Source of the DNA: Sarcocystis neurona
Taxonomy: Eukaryota > Apicomplexa > Conoidasida > Eucoccidiorida > Sarcocystidae
Assembly (NCBI GenBank): GCA_000727475.1
Contig: KL647314.1
Location: 1,771,283 to 1,835,282 of the forward strand
DNA: 64,000 nucleotides
Direction of reading: 5' to 3'
Position numbers and translations under genes: made by a program. Positions 10,881 through 23,026 of the stretch are shown in pieces. The notes beneath the pieces are model-generated. The model did not search any database and was not told the origin of the DNA. It saw only the letters and a list, made by a program, of their open reading frames with translations. Numbering within the stretch: the first letter of the stretch is position 1; every line of letters begins with the position of its first letter.

Positions 10881-13717
10881 GAAGGAGACGCTGTTTCAGC
10901 AGCTGCTGCTCAGCAGCTCTGGATATGTGGAGGTCCTTTTATCTGTATTGCAGTGTCTGCACACGTGGACACTGGTCCGTCTTATGCGTCACCATTCGTC
11001 TGCGCTTGCGTGTGATGCACATGTGTATCAGTAAGGATCTGCCTGGTAGCGTTACTGCGGGTGTGTTCGGCGCCGCATGCGCATATATGCATACAATAAA
11101 GACGCACTTGCATGCATATATACATATATACATATATATGTATATGTACGGATACACGTGTATCCGCATTCGTATATAATACGTCAAAACGTACATAGCG
11201 GGATCTGAACGACTGCACATTCTACAGTGGAACCTTGCAAAGTGGATTTCCCCTATAGGACAAGTAACGAAGGATCAAAGGAGTTGACACCGACGACGTC
11301 TTCTACTCGACGAATGGCTGCGTTGCGGCCTTTATGTACACGTGTATACCCTCGTGTGTCTCTAGGTGTATATATATATATATATGTACACTTACATGTG
11401 TGCATGCGTCGAGCTGTCTTTGTGTATACACGACCTGTATACACGCATATGCTTGAGAATCTGGCTTTGAAATATTTGTGGGCCGGAGTGATCATAGCGA
11501 CACGATGTTCCTGCTACAGCGCGACCTCTGCGTCAAATGAAAAGCTGTCCGCTGGGCCCCAAGATCAGTCAAATGGGGCATACGTGCGTTTGTAGAGAAA
11601 GGCAGTGGAAGAGGTGGTGTCTACGTGCATACAGGTATTTACATATACGCGCACATAGACAGGAAGAAGGACATATATACACTGGCGTGTGTACGTTGAA
11701 CAAAGTTGCGCCAAGACGCGGCGACCGGCCCGGGTGCTGGCTTGCGATGCGTCCTCCTGCGGCAGGGCTACTGGTGCCGCCGCCACCGAGGACACCCTGC
11801 TCTTGCAGCGGAGGCGATGCCCTCCACAGCAACAAAGACGCGTTGCTCTCCGGGAGCCATTCTCTGTGTGTTACACGCTGACGAATGTATATATATATAT
11901 ATATATGTATATGCAGAGAGAGCGTGACGCATCTCTGTGCGGTGTCTTGTTTGTACATATTTACATATATATGTATATATGCTTATAGGTAGATCTTCGT
12001 ACCCATGTAAGTGCGCACGTACACATATATACAGACACACCTCGACGAACATATGGATATACACATACACATATAACAAAGGTAGGGATCGTGCTGCATG
12101 CACTTCTTCCGACCGAAGGCATCTATCCAAGCACAGAACTGAATGTGCCGACAGGGGATCTCTTGGATCCACGTTGTTCAGCGGGCAGGTACACGTGGAT
12201 ATTTACGCGTACGAGTTCACGTGTGCATGCGCATCTCCGTAAATATTCATATATATATATACATATACATGTAGTTCACGCGTTACCAGATTCTCTTGCA
12301 TCGATACGTACATACGCACGTTCAAGCAGATCATCACCAACGCGTGTGTCCACATATATGTACGCATATTAATATATATGCGTATAGATATCTAATGTAT
12401 GCATATATATATATATATGGAGAGACAGGAAGGTACAAAATCACACGTATGCATATATATATATATGTGTATGTATACATATGTGTATACTAGATCGAAA
12501 CATCCACATGTAAGCGGGGGTCGGAAGCAGACTGCGTAAGTGCGTATAAGAATGTCTACGCACGTGCAGCAGCCGCAGCTGGGATACATTCTCTGTGGGC
12601 AGCTGGAGCGACGCGCTACTTTTGCGCTGCAGTAACTAGCAGCATTTCTGGGGAGACGCGATGGTGCGAGCGCGTTCACTTCTTCTACCGTAGTCAAAAG
12701 GAAGAACAACTGAGGGAGACTTACATCTGAAGCGCGCAAAAGAAGACCTGTGCACGACAAATCCTTAACACGTTCACGGACAACAAGGAGAAATTCTTAT
12801 ATATACATACGCACATTGTCTTTGAGCAACCGCGGTGGTTCTTATCTCAACTGCAATACGTACGCAACACATACATAAATTATATATATATATATATGTG
12901 TAGGTCCCCACAGCTGTACCACCATGTGGATCACCTACCTCTGTAGGTGAAGACGTCTACATCTGCTTCTCATTTCATGTAAACTACGTCCACACTCGGC
13001 CAAACCCTGAAGGTACATGTATACATACATATATATATGTATATGTATGTACATACACATACATACATCGCGTCCGTAATTGTGTGCAGATTATACGCGC
13101 AGTTATATACGTAAGTGTGTATATATATATATATGGGGAGAGAGAGAGAGAGGGAGAGAGAGATGGGCGAAGAAAACATGTGGAGTCCCCCTATTCTAAC
13201 GTTTGCACAAACGAGGCTGGGTGCACATTGCTGTGGCCACACAGCTGTCATAATCACACGCACTGCACACGCGTGCGCGCACATATATACAGACATGTCC
13301 ATCTATATGTACATACACGTACATATACATACACATATATATATACGTATACACGCATATTGATATATATATATATATATATCCACACGCATACACAGAT
13401 ATTAGGAGAGACACTCACGTACACATATGTGTTGCTCTATTTCTGCACACACTGTGGGGTCTGCGCTGCGCGTGTCATGGCGAGCTGAGGAGGAAGACGC
13501 AGCAGGGAAGAGAGGACGTGCTGCGCACATACGCGCATACATGTTCCTACGCAGGACGGTGATGACCTAACTCCCCCTGGCCTTTGTGGGTCCGCCTCTC
13601 CACTGCAGCATATATATGTATGTGTGTGTGTGTGTGAGTCTGCTTGTTGCACCTACTTACGATGCGCATATATGTCTCCTCTGTGGCTAGCCAGTTACGT
13701 GCACGTTCTTCGGGGGG
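10881..13717. other. NOG2 3' flank, mainly microsatellite DNA; no gene resolved
   Basis: After the NOG2 stop the DNA alternates TA/TATG tracts (for example 11370-11386, 11886-11906, 12401-12419) with short GC-richer islands at about 11690-11880 and 12530-12770. Both islands are open in several frames on both strands, so no strand can be assigned. A GA-rich run lies at 13137-13166. The 3' UTR and poly(A) site of NOG2 must lie near the left end, but I see no decisive signal. Confidence 0.5.
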
Positions 13718-14254
13718 ATGCGTGTGCGGGTGGACGAAAAAAGGCGAAAAAGATACGTCGCGGAGCGGCTGGTGAACTCAGAAAATTGCGTCCTTAACGA
13801 GAGGGCATTTCTAAGTCAAGCGGCTGCAGACGACTTGCAGCTGCTTGGGCTTCACGAAATGCTAGACGTCTGCAGCAGAAATGTTCCCACCCCACAGGAA
13901 GAGAGACAGACAGAGAGAATTCACGCAGCAAAGACGTCTCTGTGTCCATCCGCCGCTCTTCTTCTTCGCACCGACACGTACATATGCCATTCTAAAAAAT
14001 ATAAGCACAGACGAGCGCAACTACACACAAGCCTGCAGATACGCACAGACGTGCACACAAAGCTCCTCCCTAAAACATACTCGTTCACATATGGATCTAT
14101 ACACACACACATATACTGTGGAGATACGCACGCACTGTGTATATTCATGTCTATATGTGTATATGTATATATGCATGCACCGCAGCGTGGGGCAGAGTCA
14201 AGAAATGAAGGAGCTTTCTCCCTTGAGGAAGAGAAAATGCAGTCCGACACCTGA
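13718..14254 (+). CDS. candidate first exon of an unrecognised gene
   Basis: An open frame begins with ATG at 13718. Its first ~60 residues have a natural mix (MRVRVDEKRRKRY, then VNSENCVLNERAFLSQ and a Leu-rich helix-like stretch); after about 13900 it runs into Thr/His/Tyr-rich sequence typical of microsatellite translation, so the real exon probably ends near 13900. It would be the left end of the unresolved locus. No family recognised. Confidence 0.35.
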   Translation: MRVRVDEKRRKRYVAERLVNSENCVLNERAFLSQAAADDLQLLGLHEMLDVCSRNVPTPQEERQTERIHAAKTSLCPSAALLLRTDTYICHSKKYKHRRAQLHTSLQIRTDVHTKLLPKTYSFTYGSIHTHIYCGDTHALCIFMSICVYVYMHAPQRGAESRNEGAFSLEEEKMQSDT

Positions 14255-14350
14255 CAAAAGAAAGCGTTTCGATTATCTTAACAGATCTGCCTAAATTTAC
14301 ACAAGCACATATCCGGCAGACGTACATCGGACGTGTGTACAGAGACAGCG

Positions 14351-14384
14351 AAACACACACACATACACACACACACACATCCAG
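14351..14384. repeat. CA microsatellite
   Basis: ACACAC-rich run interrupted by one ACATAC step. Confidence 0.85.
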
Positions 14385-16250
14385 ACAAACCCACATACGT
14401 ACACAAGCAATGGTGTATTTACTATCACGCGCATGCAGGGCAAATATACATACATATATATATATATGAGCACCTATCTAGAAGTATACTTCCTATTAAC
14501 TATCATATGCATATAGCACAAGCATATATATATATATATATATGTGGAGGACACATCTATAAAGATATACATATATATATTTATATATGCAGACACATAT
14601 CTATAAACTTCTACATATTGGGAGGCGTACCTCATATAGTGCTTCGTTTCGATATCTTCTTGGAGCTGCTGTTTCCGCAGCGTCGCTCTGCAGCCTGCGC
14701 AGGGGACAGCGCAACGTAGTCAGTTCGTCTCTCCACAGCCTCTCTACAGACAAGGCCCGTTTCTTTCTGTAGACAGCCCCACGAGAAAATAGGTCGCCGT
14801 AGACATCCGCACAGTCTCACCGGCACGCACACATATATGCATTCCTGTCTTCACAAATATTTAATTCGGTTACGTACGTGTGTATCTGCAGGGCCGCAAC
14901 AGAGAGAAACGGCGTGAACGTCAAGGCCGGTAATAACCCTGGAGTCTCCACTACACGGCAAACCTCCCTACAGACCACCACACACCAGGCCCACATATCT
15001 CTCTCCCTCTCGCTTTGTCTCTTTCTCTCTAAATATGTCGAGTCTCTATACACGCGTGTGTGTACATATATTACTCATACAAAAAGTTCGTTTTCACTCG
15101 GCACACGTAGATGTAGTTTTAACCGGACCTGCATACATAGACAGAGACATACACAGAGGAAGAGGCCTACCGGCTCCCTCTCTCTTCCTCTCTCTGTCTC
15201 TGTCTGTGGTTTCTGCTGTCTCTGCCGGTATCTCCATCTTCCCGCTCCAGATATATACATATATGTGTGTGTATATATATTGTTTGATTTCTATGTAAAC
15301 GTGTCTACGTGTGTCGCTACAAGAGACGTCGCGTGAGCGTCTCAAGGCCGACAAAAACATGGGGAAACGATGCTGGACTTTCTAGAAACCCCACACACCT
15401 CCTGTAGGCAATCGAACCTTCACGCTTCTCTTTGCATGTACATATGTCTGCTTCTTCAGTCAGACAGGCAGTGCTCTGCCTCTGTCTCTCTGTGTGTGCA
15501 TCTCCACGCTTTCGACGCGGTGACGTCGCCACCCGCTGGAACACGGCAAGATGTGCTGTTCTGAAGAACACCATACCATCCATCCCCACGGAGAGAGAGC
15601 GACGCACGCAAAGGTACGTAGACAGCAGGTGATACGCAGGCGCGTCGCTTTCTTCGCTACTGCGCCCCACTGCAACAGAGAGAAGCGGCTCAGAAGAGAG
15701 TCACCGGCCGGTCGAGCCTGCCAGGAGTTGTTCGCTTGTCGTCTTCACAGAGAGAGAAACACGGCGGCGGCGGGGGTACAGAGACAGCTGCCACGTCTGC
15801 TTGTGGAAGTCGTCGTCTACCTAGATATCCGCGTCCTTTCTGCAGAGCTACAGATCTTCCTGAACATCAGTTGGTTTCTACACATGTGTGGACACACGAA
15901 GAGACAGAGAGACACAGGCACAGAGAGAAGGAGACAGAATAATAGACACGCGGGGCCACACAGAGACAGAGAGACACGAAGACCTCTATATAGACGTAGG
16001 TTAATACACATAGAGAGGGACAGTGACACATATGTATGGATGTGCGTGTCTCAACAGATTTTCGTATGTGGATGAATAGATATTTGTAGAGACAGAGAGC
16101 CGCACAACGACGAGAGAAGTGAGAGACGCATGCGGATGTTTTTCTGCTGTCGTCAACTGCACCTGCAAAGGGACAGGGAACTCCTTCTTCCGGTTGAGGT
16201 TTGTCGCTCCTACGAACAGGGCAACATTCGCACATCGCCTCTGCTTGCAG

Positions 16251-16301
16251 AAGGTTTCTTTCTACGAATATCTATTCGAACCTCGTCCGCTGGACATACG
16301 C
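16251..16301 (+). CDS. candidate 17-codon internal exon, unrecognised gene
   Basis: Bordered by CTGCTTGCAG upstream and GTACAG downstream and exactly 51 nt long, so phase 0 on both sides. It reads KVSFYEYLFEPRPLDIR. The upstream sequence in the same frame is also open, so the exon could be longer. Confidence 0.3.
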
Positions 16302-16902
16302 GTACAGACACACACACGCATGCAGAGGGTCGCACTACGCGTTCGGGTCTCCCGCATAGAAGGGTCGTCCACCCGAGAATTCTCTCTTTTCTCCTTTGCT
16401 TCGAAAACACGTCTTCTCAACAGTTCTTCAACTTCTCCCTTCCACTCCCTCAACACATACGATAGACGAGAAATTCGTACACGACGACACATACGTACAC
16501 GTGTATATAGATCATCTCCATCCATACATATATAGATATGTACATAATACGTATCCGGGCACACACCCAAGATATACGTGTGCGTCTGTATATACACACG
16601 TAGATCCAGGTGCGCACAACAGAAGCGCATATGAATCTACACGTATATACATATAGACATATACACATATATAAATAGGCACACGAGAAGCACATACGAA
16701 TCAATATGTAAGTATAGCTAGGGCCCCATACGAGAAGAAGCACTCGTACGTACATGGCTAAGTATGAATACAAAGGAAGAGATATTTTTGCATGTGTTGT
16801 ATGTGTGTATGTCTACAGAAAGACATACACGAGTAGAAGCATGCATACATCGCCCTACACATATACACATACACACATGCGTGCATATGTACATATATAT
16901 AC

Positions 16903-17109
16903 ATGTATGAACGTATCTTCTGCGCCTTGCTGTACACGAAAGAAAGGGAGCACTTCTCGGCAGTTTTCATTCAAGCGTTTGGTGTGGACAATTCTTCAAC
17001 GTGCACAGCCCCAAACACACAAACGAGACACGTGGAAAGAAAAGTGCGGGGTGATGCACTGGTGCTGTGGCATGTTAGGCGTCCACAGAAGACAACGGGC
17101 CTTGCGTGA
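16903..17109 (+). CDS. candidate exon or small ORF, unrecognised
   Basis: The frame starts at ATG 16903 inside a TATG tract and reads MYERIFCALLYTKEREHF, then AVFIQAFGVDNSS and a basic tail, 68 codons. A second + frame is open across the later part and on to about 17185 (RALRDTIRLYRQNLVSLEL). Either a micro-intron joins the two, or only one is real. Confidence 0.3.
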   Translation: MYERIFCALLYTKEREHFSAVFIQAFGVDNSSTCTAPNTQTRHVERKVRGDALVLWHVRRPQKTTGLA

Positions 17110-17191
17110 TACCATCAGACTGTACAGACAAAACTTGGTCTCACTTGAACTACATGTCTACGCCGGAGCTCCCCGAGTCCACTCCACACTT

Positions 17192-17192
<1 letters not shown>

Positions 17193-17224
<32 letters not shown>
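17193..17224. repeat. TA microsatellite
   Basis: Pure TA run of about 30 bp directly downstream of the exon-like island ending near 17185. Confidence 0.9.
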
Positions 17225-17226
<2 letters not shown>

Positions 17227-17530
17227 GGTCATATGCGTATGTGGATAGATATACCCGTTGTATAGATATAGACGCAAAATACAAAACATATATATAGAGA
17301 GAGAAGGCGAGCGAGAGAAGGATAGGGGGAGGGGAAGACACTCATAGACAGCTACATACGCAGATAGACACGGAGATAGATACGTAGATGGATTTATCCG
17401 CACATAAATGCTTGCATGTGCCCACATCCGCATACGCACACACAAGCAAGTATGCAGCAGTTTGATCTCTCTATCTATCTCTCACATTCTACGTGAATAG
17501 AGGACCGGTGCCAAACTCGTGTCTACTATG

Positions 17531-17642
17531 GAGGACAGATATACGCAAATATATGCAAGTGTGTCACTCCTACGTGCATCTGGTGATCCCGGAGCACGTC
17601 TCTCTGACGCTGGGACACGTGGGCACCGGGCTGCTCCCCTCG
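17531..17642 (+). CDS. candidate exon, unrecognised gene
   Basis: The frame reads MQVCHSYVHLVIPEHVSLTL, then GHVGTGLLPSG; almost every codon after VCHSY ends in G or C, the strongest third-position bias among the unassigned islands. The exon-like part ends where a perfect copy of the GGTGTACGTACACC palindrome starts, and the first GT of that palindrome could serve as the 5' splice site. Product unknown. Confidence 0.4.
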
Positions 17643-17656
17643 GGTGTACGTACACC
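17643..17656. repeat. palindrome GGTGTACGTACACC, exact copy
   Basis: Perfect 14-bp inverted repeat, extended to 16 bp by a flanking G and C. It abuts the 3' end of the exon-like frame at 17531-17642. Confidence 0.9.
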
Positions 17657-18041
17657 CGACCGCAACGGCCAGACGCGCCTGCTGGGTCCGACCCAGTGTA
17701 CTAGAAGGCGCACACGCAGGCATCCATGTGTGTTTGGGCATCTATATGTAAACTCCTAGTAAATCCAGATTCATTGACATACATATACGTGCATATAATT
17801 ACATGTGTGTAAAAGTATGTGTATGTAGGTACGTGCAGACACAGATATATGAAGAGAGGGACAAATATGAAGTGACACACAATAATTGAGATGCTCACCC
17901 TGCCACGTCCATACGTGTGTCCGTATATATATGTACAGATACCGTTCTGCGCAGACATAGATCAGGGTATTTAGTCTGCATGGAAAAGACGAGAAGAGAA
18001 AGAAGGTGGCGCAGAAACAGCTGGTGAGGAAGAAGAGACGG

Positions 18042-18055
18042 GGTGTACGTACAGC
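18042..18055. repeat. degenerate copy of the palindrome before an exon-like island
   Basis: GGTGTACGTACAGC, with one base changed in the right arm. Its ACAG could act as a 3' splice site for the following frame (18054-18182, LLADGVALIHVDAGAAA). Confidence 0.6.
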
Positions 18056-19335
18056 TGCTTGCAGATGGCGTCGCGCTCATACACGTGGATGCAGGAGCAG
18101 CCGCCCGGCGCAAACCTGCAGCAGCAGACTCAAAACCAGCGTCCCAGCACAACGTCCTGCATGCCCCCCTGTCCAGCCAATATATGTACATGTATATATA
18201 CATATATACAGAGATATGTAGGCACCCAGGTAGGCTTTTGTGGGCACGTACGTTTGTATACGTGCAGACACGCATATGCACATATATACAAAGAGACTGT
18301 ACAAGGAAAAATAGTTACACGTGGTGGTCCGTACATACACGCATACATCTCTATGTACAGAATGGCAAAGCATAACACTATATATATATATATATATCCA
18401 TTGTGGCATGGATGCACAGAAATATATATATGTATATATGCACACACACGTGAATCATGACTCACTCCAGTTTCCGTCAGCTCACGACTACGAGTCGCCG
18501 ACGTCTACCCGTCGCTAACCAGGTGTGTAGAAGCTATGTACCTATTTACACATATACATTTATATATATACATAAGTATGCATATTTATGACCATGTGTA
18601 AGTACAGAAGTTTATGGAGATACATATGGATAAGACTGCAGGGCTTTTCTTTCAAACGTGGAGTAAGGGACGTACAAACGTATCGTCGCGTGAAGACATT
18701 CATATCTGTGGAATGTCGTGTATACACAAGTTTACATGTAGAAGCAAACCAGAAAGAGGGCATCTCGGCTGCCGTCTCTCTGCGGGAAGGACATAGCGGG
18801 ACTTCAGGCATATGCAGGTGCAGATAAAAACGACACCTGTGCGTGTTTAAAATGCTCCTACGCATGCGGACCGACCAATAGGTAGCGCATATGTAGAGTA
18901 TTACTGTGTGAATGGACCCTCGTCACTACACATCGAAGCGTAGGTGCACGCCTGAACAGGAACGCGCTCGGGACATCCTCTTCTCTATGCAGACAGCCCG
19001 ACTCAGTCTTCTCTGAAGCTATATATTTATCCATATATATGCGTAGAAAGACGCCGAGGGACACAGATACAAATAGATGGAGAAGTGGACAAATAAAGGA
19101 TCCACGGGGTCATGAAAGAGACACACACACACACAACTATATCTACAGACAGGTGCACACGTAAAAAGACCCGACTAGACACATATATGCATATATATAT
19201 ATATATATTCATAGAGATAGATGAAGATATACATACATATACATATATATTTATATGTGGATATATAGAGATATCTTTACTTACGTACGGTTGTTACGCA
19301 GTGGTGGCTGACAGCTGACTGCGTGTGCGGCGTGA

Positions 19336-19690
19336 AGCGGTCACGGCAGCACGAGCATGCTGGCCGCCAACGGTAGTTCAGCTGGAGGCGCTGCAGATTT
19401 GCAGCAATAGCAGCAGGCTCGCAGCGGCAAAACGGCAGCAGCGGCGGCAGACGGCGGCAGCGGTTGCGGAAATCGAGCAGCCGTACCCTCAGCAGGACGG
19501 CAGAAGCAGCAACAGAAGAGCAGCAGCCGCAGCAGACGGGCAGCAGCAAAGCAGTGGAAAGAAGGCGCAAGCAGCCACTGTGCTGCAGCAGCAGCACGTA
19601 GAGGAGAAGGAGAGGCAGCAGGATAAGGACAGACGTGTTGAGGCTGGTTTTTGCTCTTCTACCTTGCAGCCTGTCCTAGTGGCAGGAACA
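19336..19690 (+). CDS. candidate Gln/Ala-rich exon, unrecognised gene
   Basis: An open + frame rich in CAG/GCA codons. It contains VVQLEALQICSNSSRLAAAK, a QQRRQ-type segment and HVEEKERQQDKDRRVEAGF, so charged coiled-coil-like stretches lie between Ala/Gln runs. This is the composition of exon inserts in the XRN2 gene of the same window. Probable exon of the unresolved + strand locus. Confidence 0.35.
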
Positions 19691-20443
19691 TGCGCATGCA
19701 GAGAGTGTTGTAATGGCGTACCTGGTGGAGACAGGGTGTACATACTCCGTCTGCGTAATTGGACATTTGGTGAACACAACAGCAGCTTTCTTGAAAGTCA
19801 ATCTTCCAGCAGATGCTGCTCGATTATTGCTGCGTTGTTCGGTCCCTGTCGCACAAGGATGCTGTTCCTGCTTGACTTCCTCATTTCTTCTCTCTGCCGT
19901 CCCTGCCTGCGCGGCTGTCTCGTCGGGCGTGCCTTCCCCATTAGTGGCATGACTGCTGCTGCTTGTCCTGCTCGAAGGTGCTGCTGCAGCAGGAGACGAC
20001 GTCTTCGCAGCACCCCCGCCGCCTTCGGGCTTCGACGTGACTGTTGCTTCCCTCTCTCCCTCTTCCTCTTCCTCTTCTTCTTCCATCCATACTTCCTCCT
20101 CTTCTTCCTCACCTGCTGCTGCTGCTCCTTCTCCTGCCGCTGCTGCTTGTTCTGCTGCTGCTGCTGCGGCTCTTCTGCCTCCGCGCCTGCCCCTCACGCT
20201 TCTTCCGCCGCGCGACCTGCCTCCCCGCCGTCGCCTGCTGTTGCTGGTCACGGATGACTGCGGCTGCTGCTGTCGATCACCGTGGATGATGCGCTGCAGC
20301 AGCACATCGCAAAAAAACGCGTCACCACCCCATACGCGCAGATGCGGTGTACGTACACCTGAGCGCACCACAGGGAGTAGAGACTGCAACTGCACAGACC
20401 ACTGCAACGAGCACACTTCCGGCAGCACGGCGCATTGCTCCAC
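19676..20443 (-). CDS. alternative reading: - strand ORF with RG-rich and Glu-rich blocks
   Basis: A 255-codon - strand frame with an Arg/Gly block, then a long Glu run, then a natural-looking end (RLTFKKAAVVFTKCPITQTE and more). The Glu run is simply the complement of a CT-rich tract on the + strand, which looks like the pyrimidine tracts inside NOG2 introns. I therefore regard this as less likely than a + strand intron, but record it because its terminal 60 codons look protein-like. Confidence 0.2.
   Translation of the reverse strand: MEQCAVLPEVCSLQWSVQLQSLLPVVRSGVRTPHLRVWGGDAFFCDVLLQRIIHGDRQQQPQSSVTSNSRRRRGGRSRGGRSVRGRRGGRRAAAAAAEQAAAAGEGAAAAGEEEEEEVWMEEEEEEEEGEREATVTSKPEGGGGAAKTSSPAAAAPSSRTSSSSHATNGEGTPDETAAQAGTAERRNEEVKQEQHPCATGTEQRSNNRAASAGRLTFKKAAVVFTKCPITQTEYVHPVSTRYAITTLSACACSCH
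19735..19748. repeat. degenerate copy of the GGTGTACGTACACC palindrome
   Basis: GGTGTACATACTCC, two mismatches. Confidence 0.5.
20346..20359. repeat. palindrome GGTGTACGTACACC, exact copy
   Basis: Perfect 14-bp inverted repeat. A weaker copy (GGCGTGTACAGACACC) lies at 20632-20647. Confidence 0.9.
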
Positions 20444-20460
20444 TTCGTCAAAGAAAGATT

Positions 20461-20580
20461 GTGAAGATGGAATTTAAAGAGGACGCCTTCACCAGAGATT
20501 CTCTAGTGGGGAAGGAGCGCTACAGGAAAAGAGACAGACACGTCGCCGTGCTGCGATCGAGCTCGTATTATAGAAGATGG
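20461..20580 (+). CDS. candidate exon with charged sequence, unrecognised gene
   Basis: The frame reads VKMEFKEDAFTRDSLVGKE, then RYRKRDRHVAVLRSSSYYRR, a natural charged composition. It is preceded by a pyrimidine stretch ending in AAAG. On the opposite strand, 20519-20448 reads as a possible terminal exon (RSFPTRESLVKASSLNSIF, then stop) after a CCTGTAG acceptor; the + reading is the more protein-like. Confidence 0.3.
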
Positions 20581-20759
20581 GTACATTTATCGGTGTCTGC
20601 GATGCTTGCTTGCATACCAGGTGCAGCTCGTGGCGTGTACAGACACCCCGCACTTACTGCTACACGCAGAGTCACGGTAGGTGTGTGGGGAGGAAGGCGC
20701 TGCAGCCCCGGGACCGCAGCAGCAGCGAGACTTATACCAGAAATTACACTACGATAGCA

Positions 20760-21440
20760 GAGGCAGCAGACACGCCAAAAGCAGCAGCAGCCGCGAGCAG
20801 CGGCAGCCGCGAGCAGCAACAGTGGCGAGCAGCAGCAGCCGCGAGCAGCAGCAGCCGCGAGCAGCAACAGCCGTACTGCAGCACAAGGCCACCAGAGCGG
20901 GCACCTAACGCGACGACAACAGGAGCAGCAGCAGCAGCAGGGAAGCCGAGACCGCTGACAACGCAGCAGCAGCAAAGAAAGTCGCACCCGCAGCACACAT
21001 CAGACACAGCCACTGAAGCAGCAACATCAATGTCATGTGGGAGAAGGAGGAGCAACAGTAGGAGCCGCTCTCGTCCAACATCACTCACTGCCGCACCGGA
21101 TGAGAATCACCACCGTTCGACATCAAAGGACGAAAAAAAACGAGGTTGTTACCAGGAGCAGCAGAGAAACCCTTCGGCGACTACACTAGTAGCAGCAGCA
21201 ACACCAGTACCAGTAACAACAGCAAGAGTAAGAGCGACAGCATCAGCTGTGGCAGCAGTACCAGTAACAGCAGCGGCAGCAGTAACAGCAGCAGCAGCAG
21301 TAACAGCAGCAGCAGCAGTACCAGAAGAGGCAGCAGCAACAGAAGCAGCGGCAGCAGCAGTAACAGGGTGGCGAGCAGCATCGGCAAGGGCAGCAGCAGC
21401 GTGTGGAGCAGCAACGGCAAGAGACGCAGCGACAGGAACG
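20760..21440 (+). repeat. CAG/GCA/AGC triplet-repeat block
   Basis: Dense CAG-family triplets on the + strand, strongest at 20760-20950 and 21183-21440, open in several + frames as poly-Ala, poly-Gln or poly-Ser. By analogy with the XRN2 exons this marks an exon-like + strand segment. Confidence 0.7.
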
Positions 21441-21599
21441 CGTAAGTAGCGACCCGAGCCACAAACACCAACAAGGGCAGAACTAGCAGCCGCGCAACGT
21501 CGTAGACGGTGTCGCTTACATGCAAAATGTCGGCACAAACGTTATGCTGTGGGCTGACGAAGGTATCAAGCCACTGCTGTCTATCCACGTGTTTTGTCT

Positions 21600-21890
21600 G
21601 CTCTTGCCCCTCCCTCCGGTCTTTACTACTTACACTACTATTCCTACTACTACTATTCCTACTACGACGACGGTGTGGTGCCGTCCCCCCCCCTGCTATT
21701 GCTGTTGCTGCTCCTTTCGCTGCGGCTGCTGCTGCTTCTGCGTCCCCTGCTCCTGCCTCTCCAGCTGCTCCTTCTGGTCCGTTCGGATCTTCTTCTCCTG
21801 GCGCCACGGCCTCTGGGGCGGCTGCCGCTTCTGCTGCTTGTGCTGCTGCCTCTGCTGCTGCTGCTGTAGCTTCAGCTGTTCGACGGGCAA
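21600..21890 (+). repeat. CTG/pyrimidine block
   Basis: CTACTA, CCTGCT and CTG-rich DNA on the + strand, resembling the CTG tracts in the NOG2 intron at 255-658. On the - strand it reads as an Ala/Glu-rich frame ending in WLDTFVSPQHNVCADILH before a GTAAGC donor near 21514. Confidence 0.6.
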
Positions 21891-22191
21891 CGTGGACGAG
21901 GCGTTCCGCCTTAAAGAGGTCGTCTGCCGCCGCCTGCGCTGCAACGATTGCAGCTGCCTCCTCCTCCTGCAGCGCTGGCTCTGGTGCTCGAGGCGCTGCA
22001 GCGCAGATACATCGCAGTGCAACGAGAATCGACAAATACCCGGAAGTACAACAACACAGAACAGCCCACGAAGCGGCGGAAGAGGCAGACAAGGGAGCTG
22101 CTGCTGCTTCCTTGCTGCAGGCACAGAACAAGCAAATGCCGCAGGATCTTTACGTTGCGTTCAGCTCCTCTCGTCTCGTACATCGGAGGCC

Positions 22192-22205
22192 GGTGTGCGT
22201 ACACC
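22192..22205. repeat. degenerate copy of the GGTGTACGTACACC palindrome
   Basis: GGTGTGCGTACACC, one mismatch, followed by GGAGAG as at 5871. Confidence 0.7.
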
Positions 22206-22589
22206 GGAGAGCCTCCACGATGGCCCTCAGACGAGCAATGAATCGCGTGTCCAAGGCAAGTCAACCTGCTACATCTTCCTTCTTCTCTCGCTCAAAAGAA
22301 AACAAAGGCGCACTCAGGAAGAGTCTACACATTGCTACATATATATATATATATATATATGCACGTACACATACAAACGCAGACGTACATACTAGGTAAG
22401 CTTAAATACGTGTGAGTACTTGTCTAACATGAGAAGTGTCGCATGGCATGTATGTGCCTATGAACACAAATACATATGCACACACGTAGACGAAAAAAGT
22501 GTAAGAGCGGAAGAGGAGTGGAGGACAGCAGCTAGCGGCTTTTCACTAGGGAGAATTGAAGAAGGGTGCGAAGACCCCAGCAGCGGCAA

Positions 22590-22935
22590 GCAGAGACCGC
22601 AGCAGACGCAGGCCGACAGCGTACGACAAGAAGCAGCAGCAGCGACACAGGTTTCGCCGCAGCACAGCAGCAGCAGCCGCAACGCCAGCAGTCGCACCAG
22701 CAGCAGCGGGGGCTTCGTCGGCATCTCTTCAGCTACAACGCTGCACCAGCCCCAACAGCGGCAGCCGCAACTCAACCAGTAGCAGCCCCACCAGCGGCAA
22801 CAGCAGCAGCGGTGACAGCAGCAGGAACAGCAGCCGCAACAACAGAGGGATCAGTGGCCACAGCAGCTGCAACGGCGGGAGCTGCAGTCAAACGGGGCAC
22901 CACCAGCAGCAGCAGACGAGGGACTGACGAGCGAC
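22590..22935 (+). repeat. CAG/AGC triplet-repeat block
   Basis: Gln/Ser/Ala-coding triplets on the + strand, open in at least two + frames. Probably part of an exon of the unresolved locus. Confidence 0.65.
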
Positions 22936-23026
22936 AACAAAAAGAGAAGCAGCTGCTGAACCAGCAGCAGTGTTGTTTACCGAGAGTGGCGTAGCCTACC
23001 GTAGCATGCGAGGTAGCGAACAGTTT

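Noticed and set aside
16903..17190. SEC24/SEC23-like trunk sequence
   Set aside because: The resemblance was a few residues only; none of the diagnostic blocks of these coat proteins was found.
21181..22131. 316-codon - strand frame rich in Ala, Glu and Leu
   Set aside because: Its second half is poly-Leu from CTG on the - strand, typical of intron tracts; only the part above 21515 could be an exon, and the + strand competes.
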